Source of the DNA: Faecalibacterium sp. UBA1762 | GTDB taxonomy: Bacteria; Bacillota; Clostridia; Oscillospirales; Ruminococcaceae | Direction of reading: 5' to 3' | Length of the DNA: 53,397 nt | NCBI GenBank assembly: GCA_002314755.1 | Contig: DCHC01000009.1 | Location: 4,352-57,748 of the forward strand | Part shown: positions 1 to 7,613 of the stretch, piece after piece | Position numbering within the stretch: the first letter of the stretch is position 1 | Layout: the number at the start of each line of letters is the position of its first letter | The notes under the pieces: generated by a model | What the model saw: only the letters and a program-made list of their open reading frames with translations | Database searches by the model: none | Told to the model about the DNA's origin: nothing | Made by a program: the position numbers and the translations under genes

Positions 1-150
1 GCGCACACCGCTTACAGCAGCAGTGCATTTTGCTGCTACTCCCTTGTTTATCTCGGAAATTTTATCAGAAACCACCGCAACTGCGTTGCTGGTTCTATGT
101 TTGACTACCATGTCACTGCGCATCGGCGCCATATCAAATCCGTTTTGCAT
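1..150 (-). CDS. Hypothetical protein, N-terminal fragment
   Basis: The gene runs off the left edge; only the first 50 codons are visible, starting MQNGFDMAPMRSDMV. The ATG is preceded by a good AAAGGAGA ribosome binding site about 10 bases upstream, and further up by a strong promoter (TTGACA-N17-TAATAT). The visible part has no signal peptide, membrane segment or recognisable motif. It is rich in Ala, Val and Ser (residues 25-50) and may be helical. I do not recognise the family. Being start-side intact, it is a real gene cut by the window rather than a pseudogene. Confidence 0.7.
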   Translation of the reverse strand, partial: MQNGFDMAPMRSDMVVKHRTSNAVAVVSDKISEINKGVAAKCTAAVSGVR

Positions 151-227
151 ACTCTTATCTCCTTTATCTATTAATATAAAGTTTTCAGTCTTGTTAGTAC
201 TATATTCTTCTTCACCTATACAACTAT

Positions 228-256
228 ATATTACCCCGTAATCACATTTATGTCAA
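228..256 (-). promoter_or_regulatory. Promoter of the left-edge gene
   Basis: Reading leftward, TTGACA (256-251), a 17-base spacer, then TAATAT (233-228). The -35 is a consensus match. It would give a 5' leader of roughly 70 bases before the ATG at 150. Confidence 0.7.
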
Positions 257-307
257 CCCCATATCTCGCATATTTAACATTTTTCTGTAAAATTTTCAAA
301 ATCTTTC

Positions 308-352
308 AAAAAATATAGCATTCTCCTGCCCTATCAGCAGAAAAATGCTATA
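308..352 (-). terminator. Rho-independent terminator of the alpha-galactosidase operon
   Basis: On the minus strand TATAGCATTTTTCTGC and GCAGGAGAATGCTATA form a long stem around a short loop, followed by a run of T. It lies just after the stop of the small zinc-binding gene. Confidence 0.75.
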
Positions 353-365
353 AATTTTATTTACC

Positions 366-578
366 TTAGTTTTCTTTCGTCCGGTCCGATGGAAAAAGCG
401 TACAGCCCTGTTTGCGAAACTGTTCCGCCTTTTTCAAAAGCAGCTCTCTGTCACAACTGAAAAATGCGGCCAGACAGTCCAGACAAAGATATTCCTTTGC
501 CCCTCTGTCTATTAACTTCATGGTCAGCCCGACCTCCACTGTCTTCAACGCAGTACCACACTGTTTGCAGCAGCTCAT
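366..578 (-). CDS. Small four-cysteine (zinc-ribbon-like) protein
   Basis: A 70-residue protein beginning MSCCKQCGTALKTV. It has a CxxC pair near residues 4-7 and a second CxxC pair (LCLDC) near residue 34, spaced as in small treble-clef or zinc-ribbon proteins. The C-terminal half is a charged helix (RELLLKKAEQFRKQG). The chosen ATG overlaps the stop of the upstream alpha-galactosidase as ATGA, so the two are probably translationally coupled. A longer version starting at 605 lies inside the galactosidase and is less likely. I cannot name the family. A metal-binding accessory or DNA/RNA-binding role is inference only. Confidence 0.65.
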   Translation of the reverse strand: MSCCKQCGTALKTVEVGLTMKLIDRGAKEYLCLDCLAAFFSCDRELLLKKAEQFRKQGCTLFPSDRTKEN

Positions 579-1711
579 TCGCAATCCATTACCTTTGCTC
601 GCCATACACGACAGCCGTGTGCCGTAATCGGCTCATTTACAATTTCGTTTTTAACCGATTCTTTTTTACCGGTCCACAGATCTGTCAGTTGTAATGTTTT
701 ACCGGTACCCACTGCAAGACCAAAATCTTCAGTAGTGAAATGCAATAGACGGTCACTGTCTGATAGATTGAACAACCCAACCGCAATGTCCCCGTTTTCC
801 AAAAGCTTTGCAATACAGAAGCTATCCTGATAGTTTGGCCATGTACCGCCGACAACAAAGGGTTGACGCCCTGCTGCGTCTTGATTGATTGCAATCAATT
901 CCTGATTCAGCAATGTTTTTTTGGTTTCATCGCTCATACTGCGAATGTCGCAGCCAATCATCAGCGGCGAATTCAGCATTGCCCAAAGGCTGAAATGGGT
1001 ACGGTACTCATTATCCGTGCAACCGGTAACTGCAACATTGCCTGCACCGTTCATACCAACGACCAGCATATCCATATCATTAAAGCAGTTGATACGACCA
1101 AATACCTGATCCGGCAGCTGGCTTAGGGTTAGATCACGGATAGAGGCCCAGCTATCATTGATATCTCCTGTAGAACGCCACAGATGACTGCCGGTAGAAC
1201 CTATCCACTGTTTCGTTTCATCCGCACCCCAGCTGCAGGCGCTAAACACAATATCTCTACCGCAATTTGCCAGTGCCAGCCCCATCCTTCGGTAGATATC
1301 CGCACCAACACGGGTTTCCGGATGATAACAATAGTCATACTTTAAGTAGTCTACTCCCCACTGCGCAAAGGTTGCGGCATCAACAAACTCATGATCAAAG
1401 CTTCCCGGATAGCCGGCACAGGTCAACATTCCTCCGCAGGAATACATTCCAAACTTCAATCCCTTGCTGTGCAGATAATCTGCCACATATTTCATACCGT
1501 GCGGAAACTTCTCCGGGTCTGCCTGCAATTTTCCGGCATCATCCCGTACACGCAGGCTCCAACAATCGTCAATAACCAGATACTCATATCCCGCTGCAAG
1601 CAATCCGGTCTCTACCATAGCGTCTGCCGAGCGCAGCACGACCTCTTCGTTGATATCCGGTCCAAAGGTATTCCAGGAGTTCCATCCAAGTGGCGGTTTT
1701 GTAATAACCAT
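575..1711 (-). CDS. Alpha-galactosidase, GH27 family
   Basis: A 378-residue glycoside hydrolase of family 27, which releases terminal alpha-linked galactose with retention of configuration. The N-terminus PPLGWNSWNTFG is the family signature. The expected nucleophile is Asp126 in YLKYDYC and the acid/base is Asp183 in STGDINDSW, placed by similarity to human GLA. An (alpha/beta)8 barrel is followed by a short C-terminal beta domain with AVGLFNLSD. There is no signal peptide, so it should act in the cytoplasm on imported oligosaccharides such as melibiose or raffinose types. The ATG has AAAGGATC upstream. It is the first gene of a two-gene operon with a striking palindromic operator at its promoter. 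Confidence 0.93.
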   Translation of the reverse strand: MVITKPPLGWNSWNTFGPDINEEVVLRSADAMVETGLLAAGYEYLVIDDCWSLRVRDDAGKLQADPEKFPHGMKYVADYLHSKGLKFGMYSCGGMLTCAGYPGSFDHEFVDAATFAQWGVDYLKYDYCYHPETRVGADIYRRMGLALANCGRDIVFSACSWGADETKQWIGSTGSHLWRSTGDINDSWASIRDLTLSQLPDQVFGRINCFNDMDMLVVGMNGAGNVAVTGCTDNEYRTHFSLWAMLNSPLMIGCDIRSMSDETKKTLLNQELIAINQDAAGRQPFVVGGTWPNYQDSFCIAKLLENGDIAVGLFNLSDSDRLLHFTTEDFGLAVGTGKTLQLTDLWTGKKESVKNEIVNEPITAHGCRVWRAKVMDCE

Positions 1712-1786
1712 TTTGCGATCCTTTCTTTTTTGCGTAAAAGGGTAAAATATCTCATTTACGCGCCTCTCCTACTGATTCTTTTGCAA

Positions 1787-1810
1787 GAAACAGTCTTTAA
1801 AGACTGTTTC
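1787..1810. promoter_or_regulatory. 24-bp perfect palindrome, candidate operator of the alpha-galactosidase operon
   Basis: The sequence GAAACAGTCTTT-AAAGACTGTTTC is a perfect palindrome with no spacer. It begins 6 bases past the -10 of the leftward promoter, so it covers the predicted start of transcription. That position suits a repressor. The regulator is not encoded in the window. Confidence 0.7.
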
Positions 1811-1816
1811 ACCTTC

Positions 1817-1844
1817 ATTATAGCAGTTTTTGTCAGCATTTCAA
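1817..1844 (-). promoter_or_regulatory. Promoter of the alpha-galactosidase operon
   Basis: Leftward TTGAAA (1844-1839), a 16-base spacer, then a perfect TATAAT (1822-1817), immediately followed by the palindrome at 1787-1810. Confidence 0.7.
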
Positions 1845-1903
1845 GGTTATTTCCCGCCTAAGCCCCACTTGTGTTTTCCCTGTTTCTTACTGCCATATCT
1901 GTT

Positions 1904-1956
1904 GTTTTCAACAAAGAAACGAGTTTTCAACACGGTTTTCAACGACTGTTGAAAAC
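1904..1956. repeat. Cluster of GTTTTCAACA elements in direct and inverted order
   Basis: GTTTTCAACA occurs at about 1904-1913 and 1923-1932, GTTTTCAAC at 1935-1943, and the inverted copy TGTTGAAAAC at 1947-1956. The last three make an inverted repeat. They sit in the roughly 250-base gap between the divergent alpha-galactosidase and exporter promoters, where no gene is visible. The element resembles a relaxed DnaA box; its function is unknown. Confidence 0.55.
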
Positions 1957-2093
1957 TTTCCGCTCTGTATATTTTTGTTCCCGTTTTGGATTGCGGATTC
2001 ACTTGCTTCTTTACTGCTCCGCTATGGTTGCGACTTTGAGCCATATATATAGTGTATTACCTGTTTCGGTAAACCCCATACCGGTATCTCGTA

Positions 2094-2137
2094 TTGCAAG
2101 GTCAAACAACAGTGTGTATAATATACTCTGACACTGT
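2094..2137 (+). promoter_or_regulatory. Promoter and dyad operator of the metal exporter gene
   Basis: TTGCAA (2094-2099), a 17-base spacer and TATAAT (2117-2122). A 7-bp inverted repeat, ACAGTGT (2109-2115) and ACACTGT (2131-2137), straddles the -10, as expected for a repressor site. The leader to the ATG at 2205 is about 75 bases. Confidence 0.6.
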
Positions 2138-2204
2138 AAATAAAATGTTTACTGTTTTCAACCTTGTTTTAAACAACACATACACCATATGTAAAGGATT
2201 CATC

Positions 2205-3044
2205 ATGGAAATTTGGTATGAACTTTTGGAAACCGCAATAGATTGCTTAAAAATGCTTCCGTTTTTATTCGGTGCATACCTACTTATCGAGTACATCGAA
2301 CAATTTCATTCAGTGAAACTGCAAAGAGCTCTTTCCGGAAACAGCCATTTCGGTTTTGCCGTAGGCAGCGCGTTGGGACTGGTTCCCCAATGCGGCTTCT
2401 CTGCCATGGCAAGTGAATTGTTCTCCAGTCGCATCATCACCCCCGGAACTCTGATTGCCGTCTTTCTTTCCACCTCTGATGAGGCGTTACCACTAATGCT
2501 TGCCACGGGCAATGTCCGGGATATTATCATTTTGCTCGACATCAAATTCGGCATTGCTTTGATAAGCGGTTTTACAGTTGACCGCATTGCTCATCTGCGT
2601 TGGGGAGGCTTTTCCGGTCGCCAAGAGGACATTGACTGTCACGACCACCGGGAAGAAGAAAAGGTTTTACCCGCTGCGCTGCGTCACACCCTGCACATTT
2701 TCTGCCTTGTATTTATTCTTTCTGCTATTTTGGCCATTGCTATGGAACTTGTTGGTAAGGATATTATCCGCAATCTGCTGCAGGATATGGGCATCTGGCA
2801 GGTTCCTCTTACCGCATTGGTCGGATTGGTTCCCAACTGCGCCGTCTCCGTCCTGCTGATGGAGCTTTATTCTGAGAATCTACTGACCTTCGGTAGTTTG
2901 GTCGCCGGTCTTTCCAGTGGCGCAGGTGTCGGTTTGATTGTATTGTGGCGTACCAACCCGGATAAAAAGCAAAACCTTCGTTTGACCTTTGTTCTTTATC
3001 TCTGTGCCGTAGTTTTTGGGTTGCTTCTCACAATCCTTATGTGA
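2205..3044 (+). CDS. Predicted heavy-metal exporter, ArsP_2 / DUF2899-type membrane protein
   Basis: A 279-residue polytopic membrane protein with about eight to ten hydrophobic segments. Two copies of a similar motif are seen, GLVPQCGFSAMASELF near residue 62 and GLVPNCAVSVLLMELY near residue 213, each with a conserved Pro-x-Cys. This internal duplication with paired cysteines is typical of the putative 10-TM heavy-metal exporter family, some members of which are labelled manganese or arsenic transporters. A His/Asp/Glu-rich cytoplasmic loop (DIDCHDHREEEK, about residues 145-156) could bind metal. The ATG at 2205 has AAAGGA upstream; the longer frame from 2094 overlaps the promoter. The actual substrate cannot be read from sequence. 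Confidence 0.75.
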   Translation: MEIWYELLETAIDCLKMLPFLFGAYLLIEYIEQFHSVKLQRALSGNSHFGFAVGSALGLVPQCGFSAMASELFSSRIITPGTLIAVFLSTSDEALPLMLATGNVRDIIILLDIKFGIALISGFTVDRIAHLRWGGFSGRQEDIDCHDHREEEKVLPAALRHTLHIFCLVFILSAILAIAMELVGKDIIRNLLQDMGIWQVPLTALVGLVPNCAVSVLLMELYSENLLTFGSLVAGLSSGAGVGLIVLWRTNPDKKQNLRLTFVLYLCAVVFGLLLTILM

Positions 3045-3072
3045 TTTATCCTTCCCGCATTGATCTTGTACT

Positions 3073-3103
3073 GTGCCGTTAATATTTTACGGCACTTTTT
3101 TAT
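3073..3103 (+). terminator. Terminator of the metal exporter gene
   Basis: GTGCCGT (3073-3079), 9-base loop, ACGGCAC (3089-3095), then TTTTTTATT. Perfect 7-bp stem. Confidence 0.85.
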
Positions 3104-3122
3104 TGTGAACTGTGAACCTCCC

Positions 3123-3151
3123 TTGCTTTTTAACTCTTACTAAAGTATAAT
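3123..3151 (+). promoter_or_regulatory. Promoter of the phosphofructokinase gene
   Basis: TTGCTT (3123-3128), a 17-base spacer and TATAAT (3146-3151). The 5' leader is about 90 bases. Confidence 0.65.
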
Positions 3152-3249
3152 GAAAAAGTGAAATAATGTATGAGAACAACGGTTTTTTTACCTTGTTTTC
3201 ATAACGTTGGCCAGTACTGTTTTCGGTTTTAAAACGGAAAGGAATTACG

Positions 3250-4452
3250 ATGGGAAAGAATTTTATTGTCGGTCAATCCGGAGGACCTACCGCCGTTATC
3301 AATGCCAGTCTGGCAGGCGTTGTTTCTTCCGCGTTGGATATTTGTTCAGACGGTGCTAAGATATACGGAATGCGACACGGTATTCAGGGCTTTGCAGACG
3401 GTGACATTGTGGAACTGGGTCCCCGCCTGTCTGACCCCGCAGCATCTGAGTTGCTGAAACACACCCCTGCTGCCGCTTTGGGCAGCTGCCGCCGACGTCT
3501 TCCTGACCCTCAAAAACAGCCTGATGTCTTTGAAGCTTTGTTTGCCCGTCTTCGACAGTTAGATATCGGGTATTTCTTTTATATTGGCGGCAATGACTCT
3601 ATGGATACCATCCAGAAATTAAGCGACTATGCACAAACAGTTGACAGTGTTATCCGTTTTATCGGTATACCAAAAACCATTGATAACGACCTTGCTCTGA
3701 CTGACCATACTCCCGGGTACGGAAGCGCTGCTCGCTATATTGCCTGCGTCATGAAGGAGCTGATTGCAGATAGCCTTGTCTATGAGGAAAAACGTGTAAC
3801 TCTGGTTGAAATTATGGGTCGTAATGCCGGATGGTTAGCCGGCGCTGCTGCTCTTTCCGCCGGAACCGACTGTCCGGGACCGGATCTGCTGTATCTTCCG
3901 GAAACGCCCTTTGATATAGATGATTTTGTCGCCAGGGTTGAGGCCTTACAGACAAAACGCAAAAGTGTTGTGGTCGCACTGTCTGAGGGCATCAAGCTGG
4001 AGGACGGCCGCTATGTCTGTGAGCTTTCTGCCAGCGATGAGGAGGCTGATGTTTTCGGCCACCGACAGCTCTCCGGAGCCGCTGCAACCCTGTGTAGCAT
4101 TTTAAAACAGCGGCTCGGTGCAAAATGCCGTGCTATCGAGCTTTCCACTATGCAGCGATGTGCTGCCCACATCAGCAGCCAAACGGATGTAGATGAGGCC
4201 TTTGCCGCAGGTAAAGCCGGCGTTGAAGCCGCCGTTGCCGGCAAAACAGGCTGCATGATTGTACTGACCCGTGACCCGGACGTGCCGTACCGTTTCGGCT
4301 GCTCTGCCGCGGATATTCATGGTATTGCCAATGCGGAAAAAACAGTTCCCCTGGAATGGATTGACACTGAGCACGCCACTGTTACCCCACAATTTATTGA
4401 GTATGCACTCCCACTTATCGGAGGCAAATTGCCGGATCATTTTGTCTTGTAA
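3250..4452 (+). CDS. pfp: Pyrophosphate--fructose-6-phosphate 1-phosphotransferase (PPi-type phosphofructokinase)
   Basis: A 400-residue phosphofructokinase that phosphorylates fructose 6-phosphate in glycolysis, reversibly if PPi is the donor. The N-terminal GQSGGPTAVINASL is the nucleotide/phosphate loop. Residues 113-116 read GGND where ATP enzymes have GGDG; the Asp in place of the second Gly is the known marker of PPi use. PKTIDND (141-147) carries the catalytic Asp and the Lys typical of PPi enzymes, and MGRNAGWLA (189-197) binds the sugar phosphate. The ATG follows AAAGGA by 7 bases. It is monocistronic, with its own promoter upstream and a weak terminator after it. Donor specificity is inferred from these residues. 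Confidence 0.9.
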   Translation: MGKNFIVGQSGGPTAVINASLAGVVSSALDICSDGAKIYGMRHGIQGFADGDIVELGPRLSDPAASELLKHTPAAALGSCRRRLPDPQKQPDVFEALFARLRQLDIGYFFYIGGNDSMDTIQKLSDYAQTVDSVIRFIGIPKTIDNDLALTDHTPGYGSAARYIACVMKELIADSLVYEEKRVTLVEIMGRNAGWLAGAAALSAGTDCPGPDLLYLPETPFDIDDFVARVEALQTKRKSVVVALSEGIKLEDGRYVCELSASDEEADVFGHRQLSGAAATLCSILKQRLGAKCRAIELSTMQRCAAHISSQTDVDEAFAAGKAGVEAAVAGKTGCMIVLTRDPDVPYRFGCSAADIHGIANAEKTVPLEWIDTEHATVTPQFIEYALPLIGGKLPDHFVL

Positions 4453-4473
4453 TTTCTCTTTCTAAAAACCGAC

Positions 4474-4493
4474 CGTAAGCTTTACGCTTTTTT
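4474..4493 (+). terminator. Weak terminator after pfp
   Basis: CGTAA-GCT-TTACG followed by CTTTTTT. The stem is only 5 bp, so termination may be partial, but the MerR promoter starts right after. Confidence 0.4.
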
Positions 4494-4534
4494 ACTGTTT
4501 GTATATTTCTTTTGTGACTTTTTTGTTTTTGCTC

Positions 4535-4565
4535 TTGACCTTCCTCCTACAGGAAGGTGTATCCT
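4535..4565 (+). promoter_or_regulatory. MerR-type promoter with overlapping operator
   Basis: TTGACC (4535-4540) and TATCCT (4560-4565) are 19 bp apart, the overlong spacing that MerR regulators correct by twisting DNA. The spacer holds a perfect dyad, ACCTTCCT-CCTAC-AGGAAGGT (4538-4558), which also matches the ACCTTCC-N7-GGAAGGT half-site layout known for CueR. It stands 50 bases before a merR-family gene, so autoregulation is very likely. Confidence 0.85.
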
Positions 4566-4615
4566 ATCTTTATGCAAGGGGACAGTATGTTCCCGGAAAA
4601 GGAACCGCAAGTACT

Positions 4616-5254
4616 ATGCGTATCAATGAGGTAGAAGCCCGTGTAGGCATCACCAAGAAAAACATCCGCTTTTATGAGGAAGAGGGACTGCTGACCCCTG
4701 CGAGAAACGCCGAAAACGGCTACCGTGACTACGGAGAGACAGAAATTGCAGTACTGCAAAAGATAAAACTGCTGCGACAGTTATCCGTATCTCTGGAGGA
4801 TATTCGTCGGTTGCAGCTCGGACAGCTATCGTTACAAGACTGTATGTCCTTACAAAGCAGTCTGTTGGAAGCCCGTGCTCACGATCTGAGTCAGATGCAG
4901 AAAATTTGCCTTCTGATTGCAGAAAGTAAAGAGCGGATTTCCGATATGCAGGTGGATGTCTGGCAGACGCAGATTGCGGAACTGGAAAGGACCGGTGTAC
5001 GCTTTATGAATGTCAATAATGATCAACGGAAGAAAATGGTTGCCCCTACCGTAATTACTGTAATTTTATGCGCTCTGATGGTTGGTGCTGAGATTTTGTT
5101 GGCACAGGACCTGTTTAACAGCCAAACTCCGCCATTGCTCATGCTGATTTTATTGGCATTACCAATTGCTGTCATCGGCGGTGTAATTGCTGCTCTTTGG
5201 ACACGGTTCCGTGAGATTAAGGGAGGCGAAGAGGATGAAGCTTCTAAGTATTGA
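4616..5254 (+). CDS. MerR-family transcriptional regulator with C-terminal membrane segments
   Basis: A 212-residue protein. Residues 1-70 form a MerR winged helix (MRINEVEARVGITKKNIRFY, then EEGLLTPARNAENGYRDYG). Residues about 75-135 give the dimerisation helix. Residues about 142-165 and 172-195 are two hydrophobic segments, so the protein is probably held in the membrane with its DNA-binding domain inside. No metal-binding cysteine pair typical of CueR or ZntR is seen. The ATG at 4616 lies after the MerR-type promoter, which rules out the longer frame starting at 4499. The last 20 bases overlap the next gene, so both are one transcript. The signal sensed is unknown. Confidence 0.85.
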   Translation: MRINEVEARVGITKKNIRFYEEEGLLTPARNAENGYRDYGETEIAVLQKIKLLRQLSVSLEDIRRLQLGQLSLQDCMSLQSSLLEARAHDLSQMQKICLLIAESKERISDMQVDVWQTQIAELERTGVRFMNVNNDQRKKMVAPTVITVILCALMVGAEILLAQDLFNSQTPPLLMLILLALPIAVIGGVIAALWTRFREIKGGEEDEASKY

Positions 5255-5558
5255 TTATATCCCCGGTTGTGATATTGAAGCTTTGGGTATGGTTAAGGGT
5301 ACTGTAGTTCAGTGCAAAAGCTTTGGTCATGATTTTATGGCAGGTATGAAAACACTGGTGGGCGGAGAAATAGCCGGATATACGGAGATGCTGAATGAAG
5401 CCCGTCAACTTTCGGTCAAGCGTATGGTCGATGAAGCGGTAGCTTTGGGAGCTGACGCCATAATCGGCATCCGATACGGCAGCGCAGAGATTATGCAGGG
5501 AGCTGCTGAGTGTATTGCTTACGGAACAGCCGTAAAAATTTTGCACGAAAACCGTTAA
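5235..5558 (+). CDS. YbjQ-family (UPF0145) protein
   Basis: A 107-residue protein of the YbjQ/DUF74 family, small proteins that form ring-like oligomers and whose function is not established. Family features visible are the opening strand with the motif GCDIEALGMVKG, the SFGHDFMAGMKTLVGGEI stretch, the helix with EMLNEARQLSVKRMVDEA and the glycine-rich GADAIIGIRYG. The length is usual. The start ATG has GGAGG upstream within the end of the merR gene, which it overlaps by 20 bases, so expression should follow the MerR switch. It may be an effector of that regulator's stress response, but that is inference. Confidence 0.85.
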   Translation: MKLLSIDYIPGCDIEALGMVKGTVVQCKSFGHDFMAGMKTLVGGEIAGYTEMLNEARQLSVKRMVDEAVALGADAIIGIRYGSAEIMQGAAECIAYGTAVKILHENR

Positions 5559-5585
5559 ACCCGTTTTATGGGAGGATTGTTTCAT

Positions 5586-6914
5586 ATGGCTTTTGATGCT
5601 AACCGCGGACTTCTGGAGTATATCCGCAAGAGTCCATCTGCCTTATTTGCCGTTCAAAACGCAGTATCCGCTTTATCAGAGTTTGATTTTAGCTGTTTAT
5701 CCGAACGGAAACCCTGGACCTTGCAGCCAGGTAAAAGCTATTATCTCACCCGCGGGGATAGTTGCATCGCCGCCTTTCGCTTGCCTTCTCAATTTCCGGC
5801 AGCTGAAAACGCACAGTTCCACATCTGGGCTGCCCACGGGGATTCCCCTGCTTTTCGTGTAAAACCTTTACCGGAGCTTGCGCGTCAATCCGACGCAGGA
5901 TATCTTCGGTTAAATACCGAGCCCTATGGTGGAGGTAACTGGGTCAGTTGGTTTGACCGCCCTCTCTCCGTTGCCGGTCGGGTGGCATTACGAACCGATC
6001 ATGGGGTACGAATACAAGCCGTGAATATCGACCGCGATATTGCCATGCTGCCCAATCTGCCAATTCATTTTAATACCCGGGTAAATGAGGGTGTTGCCAT
6101 CAATAACCAAACAGATCTTTGCCCTTTACTGACCTGTGGCGACGGTAATTTGCTTGACTTACTTTCGACGGAGCTTAACTGTGAAAAAGCGGATATACTG
6201 AGCCATGAGCTTACTGTGTACTGCCGTAGTGATGGCAGAATTTGGGGTGCTGAAAATGAGTTTTTAAGCGCTCCCCGCCTGGACGACCTTGCCTGTGCTT
6301 ATGCGGGGCTACAGGGCCTACTACAGGCCGATCTGCCTGCACCTGACTGTATACCCATTTGGTTCTGTTTCGATCATGAAGAAATCGGCAGTGAAACTCT
6401 GTGCGGTGCCGCCGGAACCTTTTTTGACGATTTTCTTACCCGCCTTTGTTCAGAGTTGCATTTTAACCACGAACAGCGTTTACAGATTCAGTCGCGGTCA
6501 TTACTGATCTCTGCAGATAACGCGCATGCGCTTCATCCCGCCCACGGTGAAGTTTTTGACCCGAACAACCGCGTTTATATGAACAAAGGAATTGTGATTA
6601 AGCACGCAGTTGCCTATTCTACCAACGGTGTGTCGGATTGTATCCTGCGCTGTCTGTGTGAAAATCTGAAGCTACCTGTGCAACTGTTTGCCAATGTCAG
6701 CACACAGCGCGGCGGAAGTACCCTCGCAAATCTCGCCTCTACACAGGTCGGTATCCGTATGGTGGATATTGGCATCGCCCAGCTTGCCATGCATGCCGCG
6801 TATGAGACGATGGGCAGCCGGGATTTGACCTACTTTATCTCCCTTGCAAAAGGCTTCTTCAACCACCGCTTAACAGAAAACCCCGAAAACACCTTCTGCT
6901 GGGATTTTTTGTAA
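5586..6914 (+). CDS. M18-family aminopeptidase (aspartyl aminopeptidase-like)
   Basis: A 442-residue cytosolic metalloaminopeptidase that removes N-terminal, often acidic, residues from peptides. Metal ligands of the M18 fold can be placed: His84 and Asp86 in AAHGDSPAF, Asp233/234 in PRLDDLAC, the general-base/ligand pair in DHEEIGS (263-269). The NTRVNEGVAIN segment is also typical. The length matches the family (430-480). The ATG at 5586 sits behind GGGAGG; the ATG 18 bases earlier would overlap that ribosome site. It is 27 bases after the YbjQ gene with no terminator between them, so it may be co-transcribed with merR-ybjQ. A strong terminator follows. Confidence 0.9.
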   Translation: MAFDANRGLLEYIRKSPSALFAVQNAVSALSEFDFSCLSERKPWTLQPGKSYYLTRGDSCIAAFRLPSQFPAAENAQFHIWAAHGDSPAFRVKPLPELARQSDAGYLRLNTEPYGGGNWVSWFDRPLSVAGRVALRTDHGVRIQAVNIDRDIAMLPNLPIHFNTRVNEGVAINNQTDLCPLLTCGDGNLLDLLSTELNCEKADILSHELTVYCRSDGRIWGAENEFLSAPRLDDLACAYAGLQGLLQADLPAPDCIPIWFCFDHEEIGSETLCGAAGTFFDDFLTRLCSELHFNHEQRLQIQSRSLLISADNAHALHPAHGEVFDPNNRVYMNKGIVIKHAVAYSTNGVSDCILRCLCENLKLPVQLFANVSTQRGGSTLANLASTQVGIRMVDIGIAQLAMHAAYETMGSRDLTYFISLAKGFFNHRLTENPENTFCWDFL

Positions 6915-6929
6915 GATGTCTTTTCTATT

Positions 6930-6965
6930 AAAAAAGGATTCCCGTAAATCGGGAACCCTTTTTCT
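6930..6965. terminator. Bidirectional terminator between convergent genes
   Basis: AAAAAGGATTCCCG-TAAAT-CGGGAACCCTTTTT forms a stem with one mismatch and A/T tracts on both sides, between the rightward M18 gene and the leftward HEAT-like gene. Confidence 0.85.
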
Positions 6966-6985
6966 TTGCTTTGATTTCAGACAAA

Positions 6986-7321
6986 TTATTTAGCTTTGTG
7001 CAACTGCTCCATCGCTGCGTCAATTGCAGACTTCAGCTCGCTGCCCTCGACAGCGTTCTTTGCCTGGTACATAATCTGGGTGACAGCGGCAGCGCGTCCC
7101 TGCTTTGCAAGAGCCTTGACTGCAGCAATTTTGCAGCCCTCGTTATCGCTATTCAGCATGGAAATCAAGGTATTGTAGGCGCCGTCTTCCTTGCTGTTTG
7201 AACAGGCTTCAGCAACCTGGGCAACCTTATCCAAACCCAGCTTTTCTACCTTCTCGATAACAGCAGTCAGCTTTTCCCACTTGCCCTTTTTTACCAGGGC
7301 TTCTGCATTAAAACCAAACAT
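6986..7321 (-). CDS. Small HEAT-repeat-like protein
   Basis: A 111-residue, all-helical protein (MFGFNAEALVKKGKWEKL). Two helical-pair units are seen: one around residues 20-60 with GLDKVAQVAEACSNSKEDGA, the other around 60-95 with GCKIAAVKALAKQG and RAAAVTQIMYQA. Ala/Leu spacing and the Asp/Asn-rich turns suit a short HEAT or Armadillo-type fold used for protein binding. No signal or membrane segment. Similar small proteins are seen in Clostridia without known function. It is monocistronic, with a weak GGAAT ribosome site and a shared terminator downstream. Confidence 0.7.
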   Translation of the reverse strand: MFGFNAEALVKKGKWEKLTAVIEKVEKLGLDKVAQVAEACSNSKEDGAYNTLISMLNSDNEGCKIAAVKALAKQGRAAAVTQIMYQAKNAVEGSELKSAIDAAMEQLHKAK

Positions 7322-7558
7322 TTCTAAATATTCCTTTCTTTTTCGCTATGTTGATATTTTTTCAACAATATATAGTTTAGTCCCTTTTTTTCACACTGTC
7401 AACAAAACTTTGGCAAATTTTTTGTGAATAAAGTTAAATTTTTCATTTCTTCCTATTTCTTTTTCATCCTTCCGATTCTTGCTCTTTGGCTGTGTTCATT
7501 ACCACTTTCTTCATCCCCTTCATTTGTGTACTCTTTTTGTCTTTTTCCTTTGTCCCTC

Positions 7559-7587
7559 TTGACAAATCTTTATTTTTTTAGTATCTT
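7559..7587 (+). promoter_or_regulatory. Promoter of the tRNA-Met gene
   Basis: A perfect TTGACA (7559-7564), 17-base spacer and TATCTT (7582-7587), about 26 bases before the mature tRNA. Confidence 0.8.
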
Positions 7588-7613
7588 ATAAGTACTGCGT
7601 TTTTCGCAAATTG

